From the NCBI GenBank assembly GCA_022572685.1, contig JACZVL010000003.1, positions 1 to 52,031 on the forward strand: a stretch of 52,031 nt of DNA, given 5' to 3'. Below the pieces are notes generated by a model. It was not told where the DNA came from. It was given only the letters and a program-made list of their open reading frames with translations, and did not search any database. Below are positions 45,503 through 52,031 of the stretch, piece after piece. A program made the position numbers and the translations under genes. How positions within the stretch are numbered: the stretch's first letter is position 1; every line of letters starts with the position of its first letter. The DNA comes from Pseudomonadota bacterium. GTDB lineage: Bacteria > Pseudomonadota > Alphaproteobacteria > Kiloniellales > J153.

Positions 45503-46720
45503 ATGACGGACGTAACCGTGCTGAACAAGAAAGAGGAATTCGGCAGAAGCACCCAGGAGGTGCTTCTGAACCTGGGGCCCCAGCACCCGAGCACTCACGG
45601 GGTCCTGAGGCTCATCCTCGAAATGGAAGGTGAAATCGTCACCCGGGTGGATCCCTTCATCGGCTATCTGCACCGGGGGACGGAGAAGCTGGCCGAGAAC
45701 TTCACCTACACCCAGATCTTCCCCCTCACCGACCGGCTGGATTATCTCTGCCCGCCGTCGAACAACCTGGCCTTTGCGCTCGCGGTGGAAAAGCTTCTTG
45801 GCATCGAAGCGCCGGAGCGGGCCCAGTACATCCGTGTGCTGACGGTGGAGCTGGCGCGCATCTCCGGCCATCTTCTGATCGTCGGCGCCCTGCCCATGGA
45901 CCTGGGCGCCATGACCACGCTGCTCTATACCATGCGCGAGCGGGAGATGGTCATGGACCTGATGGAGATGATTTGCGGGGCCCGGATGCACACATCCTAT
46001 TGCCGGGTCGGCGGGGTGCGCGAGGACCTGCCCGAGGGGTTCACGGAACGGGTCAGCGAATTCTGCCGGATCCTGCCCAAGCGATTCGCCGACTACGAGC
46101 GGCTCATCGCCCGGAACCGGATATTCCTCAGTCGAACCAAGGGGGTCGGGGTGATCAGCGCCGAGGACGCGATCGACCTGGGGCTGAGCGGCCCCAACCT
46201 GCGGGCCTCGGGGGTCGACTGGGACATGCGGCGGGACAATCCCTATGAAATCTACGACCGCCTGGATTTCAACGTGATCGTCCGCGAAAACGGCGACTGC
46301 TACGACCGCTGGATCTGCCGGATCGACGAGATGCGGGAAAGCGTGCGGATCATCGAACAATGCGTGGACGCCATGCCCGGTGGGCGTTTCATGATCGATA
46401 TGCCCACCGTGGCCTTCCCGGTGGACAAGAACGTGCTTCGGTGCTCGATGGAGACCCACATCCAACATTTCGAGCTGTCCGCCTTCGGCTTCAAGGTGCC
46501 CGCGGGTGAGGTCTACGTGAGCATCGAAGCCCCGAAGGGTGAGTTGGGCTTCTACATTATCAGCGATGGCAGCGAGAAACCCTGCCGGATGAAAGTGAGA
46601 GCCCCGTCGTTCGTCAACCTCCAGGCGCTGCTGGGGCGCGCGACCAATATGAACTATCTCGCCGACGTGATCGCGATGCTGGGAAGCCTGGATCCTGTCA
46701 TTGCCGAGGTCGACAAATGA
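45503..46720 (+). CDS. nuoD: NADH-quinone oxidoreductase subunit D
   Basis: LLNLGPQHPSTHGVLRLILEMEGEIVTRVDPFIGYLHRGTEKLAE; C-term LLGRATNMNYLADVIAMLGSLDPVIAEVDK. Confidence 0.97.
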   Translation: MTDVTVLNKKEEFGRSTQEVLLNLGPQHPSTHGVLRLILEMEGEIVTRVDPFIGYLHRGTEKLAENFTYTQIFPLTDRLDYLCPPSNNLAFALAVEKLLGIEAPERAQYIRVLTVELARISGHLLIVGALPMDLGAMTTLLYTMREREMVMDLMEMICGARMHTSYCRVGGVREDLPEGFTERVSEFCRILPKRFADYERLIARNRIFLSRTKGVGVISAEDAIDLGLSGPNLRASGVDWDMRRDNPYEIYDRLDFNVIVRENGDCYDRWICRIDEMRESVRIIEQCVDAMPGGRFMIDMPTVAFPVDKNVLRCSMETHIQHFELSAFGFKVPAGEVYVSIEAPKGELGFYIISDGSEKPCRMKVRAPSFVNLQALLGRATNMNYLADVIAMLGSLDPVIAEVDK

Positions 46721-46743
46721 CCACCGCTTCGGGGACATAAATC

Positions 46744-47220
46744 ATGGCAACGGGCCTGAGGGACAAGATCGAGGAGGTCGCCGGGCGATACCCGAATCGG
46801 CGCTCGGCGATCATGCCGGCTCTCTATCTCGCCCAGGCGGAACACGCCCAGCTCTCCGGGGAGGTGTTGCTGGAGGTCGCGGACATTCTCGACGTGCCCG
46901 AAATCTGGGTTTACGAACTCGCGACCTTCTACGACATGTTTCATACCGAGCCCGTCGGAACGTTCCACATCCAGGTTTGTACAAACATCTCCTGCCTCCT
47001 CCTGGAGGCGGAGGGCATCGTTGCCCATTTGGAAAGCAGGCTGGGGATCGAACGCGGCGATACGACCCCCGACGGGCTGTTCACGCTGTCCACCGCGGAG
47101 TGCTTGGGCTCCTGCGACACGGCGCCAGTCATGCAGGTGAATTACGCCTTTCACGAAAACCTGAGCGAGCGGCGGATTGACGAAATCCTCGAGAATTTGA
47201 GGGGTGCGGTCGGGGAATAA
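46744..47220 (+). CDS. nuoE: NADH-quinone oxidoreductase subunit E
   Basis: 2Fe-2S motif VCTNISCLLL...AECLGSCDTAPVMQVN; ELATFYDMFHTEPVG. Confidence 0.95.
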   Translation: MATGLRDKIEEVAGRYPNRRSAIMPALYLAQAEHAQLSGEVLLEVADILDVPEIWVYELATFYDMFHTEPVGTFHIQVCTNISCLLLEAEGIVAHLESRLGIERGDTTPDGLFTLSTAECLGSCDTAPVMQVNYAFHENLSERRIDEILENLRGAVGE

Positions 47221-47252
47221 CCGCGGCTGCGGACCAGCGATGGTGTACCGGC

Positions 47253-48518
47253 ATGTTCGACAAGGTCTTGTTGAAGAACGCGGAAATCCCGAACGCCCAT
47301 GGAATCGGGGCCTATGAGGCCGCGGGCGGATACCGGGCGTTGGCCACCGTGTTGCATGAGTACAGCCCCGACGAGCTGATTCAACTGGTCAAGGATTCCA
47401 ACCTGCGGGGTCGCGGAGGCGCCGGTTTTCCGACCGGTGTCAAGTGGGGCTTCGTGCCGAAGGACCCGGCATTGGAGAAGTATCTCTGCTGCAACGCCGA
47501 CGAGAGCGAGCCGGGCACCTTCAAGGACCGGGTGATCATGGAAAAGGATCCCCACCAGATGATCGAAGGCATGGTGATCGGCGCCTATGCCATCGGCGCG
47601 CAAAAGGCTTACATTTACATCCGGGGCGAATACGTCCTGAGCATCGAAAGGACCGAGGCGGCCCTAAAGGAGGCCTATCGGAAGGGATACCTGGGCGAGC
47701 GTATTCTGGGCACGGATTTCAATCTCGAAATGTTCGTGCATTGTGGGGCGGGCGCCTACATCTGCGGCGAGGAGACGGCGCTGCTCGAATCCGTCGAGGG
47801 ACGCCGGGCACAGCCCAAGTTGAAGCCGCCATTCCCCGTGGTCGAAGGGCTGTATGGCTGTCCGACCGTCATCAACAACGTCGAAACCCTGGCCTGCCTG
47901 CCCCACATCGTCCAGCGCGGCGCAGAATGGTTCCGCGGTATCGGACCCGAGCGAAGCCCCGGGCCCAAGCTCTACTGCCTGAGCGGCCACGTGCGAAAAC
48001 CCGGGCTGTACGAGCTGCCCATGGGCATATCGCTCAGGGAGCTCGTCGAGGACCATGGCGGAGGACCGCGCTCCGGCGGCAGGATCAAGGCGGTCATCCC
48101 TGGCGGCGTCTCGGCGCCGATGATCCCGGAAAGCGGGCTCGACGTCGCCATGGACTTCGACTCGCTCGCCGCCATCGACACCATGCTGGGATCGGCCGGG
48201 GTGATCGTATTGGACGAGACGGCCTGCGTGGTGCGGGTCGCCAAACGGATCACCGAGTTCTTCAATCACGAATCCTGCGGCAAATGCACCCCCTGCAGGG
48301 AAGGGTTGGACTGGGCGGTCAAAATCCTGCGCCGCCTGGAAGACGGTCGGGGAAAACATGAGGACTTGGACCAGCTCGAACGCCTGTGCGGCAGCATCTT
48401 CGGCAACTCGTTCTGCGCCCTGGGCGATGGCGCGGCCTGGGCGCTGAGCGCGGCGCTCAAGCATTTCCGGGACGAGTTCGTTCGTCACATCGAAGACGGG
48501 CGGTGTCCGTTCCACTGA
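47253..48518 (+). CDS. nuoF: NADH-quinone oxidoreductase subunit F
   Basis: LRGRGGAGFPTGVKWGFVPKD, CNADESEPGTFKDRVIMEKDPHQMIEGMVIGAYAIGA, ESCGKCTPCREG. Confidence 0.97.
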   Translation: MFDKVLLKNAEIPNAHGIGAYEAAGGYRALATVLHEYSPDELIQLVKDSNLRGRGGAGFPTGVKWGFVPKDPALEKYLCCNADESEPGTFKDRVIMEKDPHQMIEGMVIGAYAIGAQKAYIYIRGEYVLSIERTEAALKEAYRKGYLGERILGTDFNLEMFVHCGAGAYICGEETALLESVEGRRAQPKLKPPFPVVEGLYGCPTVINNVETLACLPHIVQRGAEWFRGIGPERSPGPKLYCLSGHVRKPGLYELPMGISLRELVEDHGGGPRSGGRIKAVIPGGVSAPMIPESGLDVAMDFDSLAAIDTMLGSAGVIVLDETACVVRVAKRITEFFNHESCGKCTPCREGLDWAVKILRRLEDGRGKHEDLDQLERLCGSIFGNSFCALGDGAAWALSAALKHFRDEFVRHIEDGRCPFH

Positions 48519-48551
48519 CGGCGGGCCGAAACACAGGAGCGCGGAATCGCC

Positions 48552-51137
48552 ATGGCCATCCTTACCATCGACGGGAATGAACTCGAGGTCGCCGACGGCA
48601 CCTTGATCCTCGTGGCGGCGCAGGATCAGGGCATTTCGATTCCCACCTTTTGTTATCAGGAACGGCTGACGCCATTGGCGTCGTGCCGGATGTGCCTGAT
48701 CGAGATCGAGGGCCAAAAAAAGCTGCAACCCGCCTGCGCCACGCCGGTGGCGGACGGCATGACGGTGAGGACGGACACGTCCCTGGTCGCGCAGACCCGG
48801 GAATCCATGCTCGAAATGCTGCTGGCCAACCATCCCCTCGATTGCCCGATCTGCGACAAGGCGGGGGAATGCGAACTCCAGGACCAGGTCTTCGCCTACG
48901 GAGCGGGGGAGAGCCGATTTCGCGATGAGAAGCGGGTGTTCCGAACCGAGGACGTCCTGCTGAACCCGGTCATCGTCTTCAATGCCAACCGCTGTATCCA
49001 GTGTCAGCGTTGCGTCAGGATATGCGATGAGGTGGTGGGGGCCGTGGCGCTCGGGACCATCGAGAAGGGCATGGATACCGAGGTGACCGGCTTCGAGAAT
49101 AGCCTTGCCGGTTGCGACCACTGTGGGAACTGCATCGAGGTATGCCCGGTCGGAGCGCTGATGAGCGCTCCCTACCGCTACAAGGCGAGACCCTGGGACC
49201 TCACCGAGACCGACACCGTTTGCCACTATTGCGGTACCGGTTGTCAGCTCACGGTCGGAATGCGCGACGGCCATCTCGCCAGGGTGCGCTCCAAATACGA
49301 GACCGGGGTGAACGGGGAAACCCTTTGCGTGAAGGGAAGGTTCGGCTTCGACATCATCGACAGTAAACATCGAATCAGGCAGCCGATGGTTCGAAGGAAC
49401 GGGAACCTCGTCGCCGTGTCCTGGGAGGACGCGGTCGGATACCTCGTCGAGCGGGTCAGGGGTGCCGTCGAAGAGGGCGGCGCCCGGATCGGCGGACTTG
49501 CCTCGCCGCGGCTGAGCAACGAGACCCTCTACCTGTTCCAAAAGCTGATGCGGTCGGTCTTTCGGACCAACAGCATCGACTCCTCGAGCCGCTGGGCGTC
49601 GTCGGGCCCGGCCGCGCCCGGCCTCTACGAGGCTCTGCCTGCGATGTTCGACGGGCTCTACGCCAGACGCCCCCTCCAGGACGTCCTCGAAGCCGACTGC
49701 ATCCTCGTCGTCGGCTCCAACGTGACCGATGACAACCCGGTGACCGATTACCTGGTGCGGGGCGCCGTGCGGAAGCGGCGGAACAAGCTGTTCATCGTCT
49801 CGGCACGACCCTCCAGGCTCGACGCCGAGGGCGCCGGGTTCTTGCGCCTGCTCCCCGGCGGGGAAGCCGGCCTGTTCGCGGCGCTCTTGGACGGGCTGGT
49901 CGAGGACGCCGCGACGGAAAAATCGTTGCCGACAGCCTGTCCCGACGGCGATGCCCAGGAGACAGATCGTACGGAGACGGCGGTTCCCGCGACGCCGGCA
50001 TGGCAGGAATTCCTGGCCGGCGCGATCCCCGCCCTCGCGGCCGCGCGGACGGTTACCGTGCTGATCGGCACCGACCTGCTGCGCGCCCAGGAGGCGGCGG
50101 CGGCCTTGAGGTGGCTGCGCAAACTTGGCCGGGTCCTGGAGACCCTGGGAAAACGGGTCGGCGTGCAGTTTCTCTTCGATCGGCCCAACCAGATGGGCGC
50201 CTGGGAGCTGGGCGGGCTTCCCAACATGCTTCCGGGCTGGCGGCCCGTCGATGATGGCCAGAGCCGTGCTGTCTTCGAGCAAGCGTGGGGAACGTCTCTC
50301 CCCTCCGAACCGGGCGCGGACTTCGGGCGGATGCTGGCCCAGTGCGAGGCGGGGGAGATGGAGGTGCTCTACGTCCTGGGCAGCGATCCCATTTTATCTT
50401 ATCCGGACGGCGCGCTGGTGGAGAGCGCCCTTTCGAAAGTTGGTCTCCTCGTCGTCCAGGACGCCTACCTTTCCGAAACCGCTGGCCTGGCCGACGTGGT
50501 TCTTCCCGCCGCCAATTTCGTCGAGGAACCGGGCACCTTCACCAACAACGAGGGCAAGGTGCAAAGGGGGCGCGAGATTCGACCGCCGGCCTTCGAGGCC
50601 ATGCGCAACGTGGAAATTTTCGGTTCCATTGCTTCAGCCCTGGGCCGCGACCTGGGCCCCACCGCGGCGGAGCAAGTCTTTGCGGAAATCACGCGGTTGG
50701 TTCCGTCCTATCGGGGGCTCGGATTCGAGGCATTCGACGGCGCCGGCGCGTTTACGGTGCCGACAGAGAACGCCGCGCAAGATGATCCGGACGATCCGCC
50801 CGTCCCGACCCCGAGAGAATCCAGGGGATTCGCGTTGGTCACCGGTGATTGCATGTTCCATTCCGGGTACCTTTCCCGGCATTCCGCCATCCTGGAAACG
50901 CTTTCGGCCGAGCCCTACGTGGAAATGAGCCCGCGCGACGGCCGCCAGCTAGGTCTTTCGGAGCAGGCTTCCGTTATCGTCAGGTCCCGTCACGGTGAAG
51001 CGAGGGCGCGGCTCAGGTTCAACAAGCGCTTCCCCGACGGGGTCGTGTTCGTCCCGGAAAACTTCGCGGACCTGCGCCTGAACCGCCTGCTGAAACAGGG
51101 AGAATACCCTTGCCAGGTGGAGATTCTGAAGGCATAG
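48552..51137 (+). CDS. nuoG: NADH-quinone oxidoreductase subunit G
   Basis: 2Fe-2S and 4Fe-4S motifs (CRMCLIEIEGQKKLQPACATPV, HPLDCPICDKAGECELQD, CIQCQRCVRICDEV, CDHCGNCIEVCPVGAL) and additional CHYCGTGCQL (N7-type). Confidence 0.95.
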   Translation: MAILTIDGNELEVADGTLILVAAQDQGISIPTFCYQERLTPLASCRMCLIEIEGQKKLQPACATPVADGMTVRTDTSLVAQTRESMLEMLLANHPLDCPICDKAGECELQDQVFAYGAGESRFRDEKRVFRTEDVLLNPVIVFNANRCIQCQRCVRICDEVVGAVALGTIEKGMDTEVTGFENSLAGCDHCGNCIEVCPVGALMSAPYRYKARPWDLTETDTVCHYCGTGCQLTVGMRDGHLARVRSKYETGVNGETLCVKGRFGFDIIDSKHRIRQPMVRRNGNLVAVSWEDAVGYLVERVRGAVEEGGARIGGLASPRLSNETLYLFQKLMRSVFRTNSIDSSSRWASSGPAAPGLYEALPAMFDGLYARRPLQDVLEADCILVVGSNVTDDNPVTDYLVRGAVRKRRNKLFIVSARPSRLDAEGAGFLRLLPGGEAGLFAALLDGLVEDAATEKSLPTACPDGDAQETDRTETAVPATPAWQEFLAGAIPALAAARTVTVLIGTDLLRAQEAAAALRWLRKLGRVLETLGKRVGVQFLFDRPNQMGAWELGGLPNMLPGWRPVDDGQSRAVFEQAWGTSLPSEPGADFGRMLAQCEAGEMEVLYVLGSDPILSYPDGALVESALSKVGLLVVQDAYLSETAGLADVVLPAANFVEEPGTFTNNEGKVQRGREIRPPAFEAMRNVEIFGSIASALGRDLGPTAAEQVFAEITRLVPSYRGLGFEAFDGAGAFTVPTENAAQDDPDDPPVPTPRESRGFALVTGDCMFHSGYLSRHSAILETLSAEPYVEMSPRDGRQLGLSEQASVIVRSRHGEARARLRFNKRFPDGVVFVPENFADLRLNRLLKQGEYPCQVEILKA

Positions 51138-51238
51138 GGCGACGCCCGGGGCATCGGGCTCTCCATCGGTGGTTGACTGCGACGATGGCGCCATACCCTC
51201 GCCGCCCCATGGGTAAGCGTCCATTTCTCGCACGTCGG

Positions 51239-51386
51239 TCAAGTTTCGACGTTTGAGGCTATCCGGTTCCAAGGCCGGAGATCGTCGACACGGTTGGTGG
51301 GATGGCCGTGCGTCATGCGCTCGAGCACGTCTTTCAGGTAGGCGTAGGGCTCGATCCCGTTGAGCTTTGCCGTGGCGAGAGCGGTT
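51239..51386 (-). pseudogene. IS66-family transposase (TnpC) C-terminal remnant
   Basis: Minus-strand frame: TGTALATAKLNGIEPYAYLKDVLERMTHGHPTNRVDDLRPWNRIASNVET-stop; typical IS66 TnpC C-terminus (KLNGxxPYAYLxDVLxR...LxPWN); open only about 49 codons. Confidence 0.8.
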
Positions 51387-51580
51387 CCGGTTTATTCTGT
51401 ATCCAATGTCGTAATGAATTTGAGGTGATTTTTATTCGAATTATGTTGATATTCGGGTGGCAACCGGGGCTGCCGGAGAATTTGTCGGCTGCGCGCCTTC
51501 CCCGGGGGCCGCTTTGTGCTAATCTTCCCGGCCGAGGCGGCATCGGATCGCGAGTCTCATGAAGCGGGAGGGCGAACTCC

Positions 51581-52031
51581 ATGGCCAAGGGTCAGGCGGC
51601 GCGGCACCAGGCGGATTTCTCGGTCTCTCATCTGAGGGACGCGGTGTTCGAGAGCGAAGGTCTGCGCGCCTTCTTCGAGTACCGCGACCTCGGCATCAAG
51701 GCGGCGACCGGCGGCCGGGTCGGCGCCCACGTGATTCGGGCCAAGCCGGGCGCCGGTCACGGCGGCACCGGCTGGCACCGGCACGGCCTCGACGTGCAAC
51801 TGGTCTACGTTCTCAAGGGCTGGGTCCGGTTCGACTACGACGGGGTCGGCGAGGTCCTGCTCGAGGCCGGCGCCTGCGTGCACCAGCCCCCGGGCATCCG
51901 CCACGTCGAGATCGCCCACTCCGACGACGTCGAGATCCTCGAGATCACCCTGCCCGCCGAATTCGAGACCGAAGCGGTAGCGGCCCCCGAGGCCCCCGAG
52001 GCGGTGGCGGTCGGAGCGGCCGGGGAATACG
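51581..52031 (+). CDS. Cupin domain protein, truncated by window end
   Basis: GTGWHRHGLDVQLVYVLKGWVRFDYDGVGEVLLEAGACVHQPPGIRHVEIAHSDDVEILEITLP; frame open to last base. Confidence 0.82.
   Translation, partial: MAKGQAARHQADFSVSHLRDAVFESEGLRAFFEYRDLGIKAATGGRVGAHVIRAKPGAGHGGTGWHRHGLDVQLVYVLKGWVRFDYDGVGEVLLEAGACVHQPPGIRHVEIAHSDDVEILEITLPAEFETEAVAAPEAPEAVAVGAAGEY

Noticed and set aside
44933-46738. 601-aa minus-strand ORF opposite nuoC/nuoD
   Set aside because: Antisense to strongly conserved nuoC/nuoD; His/Asp-rich random-like translation.
47664-50282. 872-aa minus-strand ORF opposite nuoF/nuoG
   Set aside because: Antisense of conserved nuoF/nuoG, low-complexity Arg/Gly/Ala/Asp composition, no recognisable motifs.

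Overview
52-kb window of a high-GC alphaproteobacterial (Rhodospirillales-like, inferred) chromosome. Left part (1-26.5 kb): a catabolic/transport cluster (Fe-ADH, class III aminotransferase, complete LivK-H-M-G-F branched-chain-type ABC importer, TauE-like exporter, 3-hydroxyisobutyrate-dehydrogenase-like enzyme), mazG, an FtsZ paralogue, an orphan FixJ-type regulator, and a minus-strand housekeeping run (mltB-like, rlpA, D,D-carboxypeptidase, tmk, holB, metG, AAA+ ATPase, tatD, MBL hydrolase). Middle (26.8-32.8 kb): an RTX protein with a type I secretion locus. Then tRNA-Ser(UGA), an IS6-family element, a shortened CBS protein and a complete NADH:quinone oxidoreductase (complex I) cluster (34.7-51.1 kb), followed by an IS66 transposase remnant and a cupin gene cut by the window edge. 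The most notable observations are: (1) an FtsZ GTPase domain fused through a long A/P/E-rich linker to C-terminal Sel1 repeats; (2) an RTX protein carrying an integrin-beta-I-like vWA domain with MIDAS and ADMIDAS-like residues (DLSGSFWDD); (3) an unbroken ORF fusing the T1SS ABC ATPase to its HlyD-type membrane fusion subunit; (4) a complex I operon in circularly permuted order (HIJK-[D-like]-[small]-L-M-N // A-B-C-D-E-F-G) with a fourth antiporter-like subunit plus a small membrane protein, bounded by IS elements and a tRNA; (5) a Cys/Trp-rich small ORF in an AT-rich patch. All homology calls are by eye; no searches were run.
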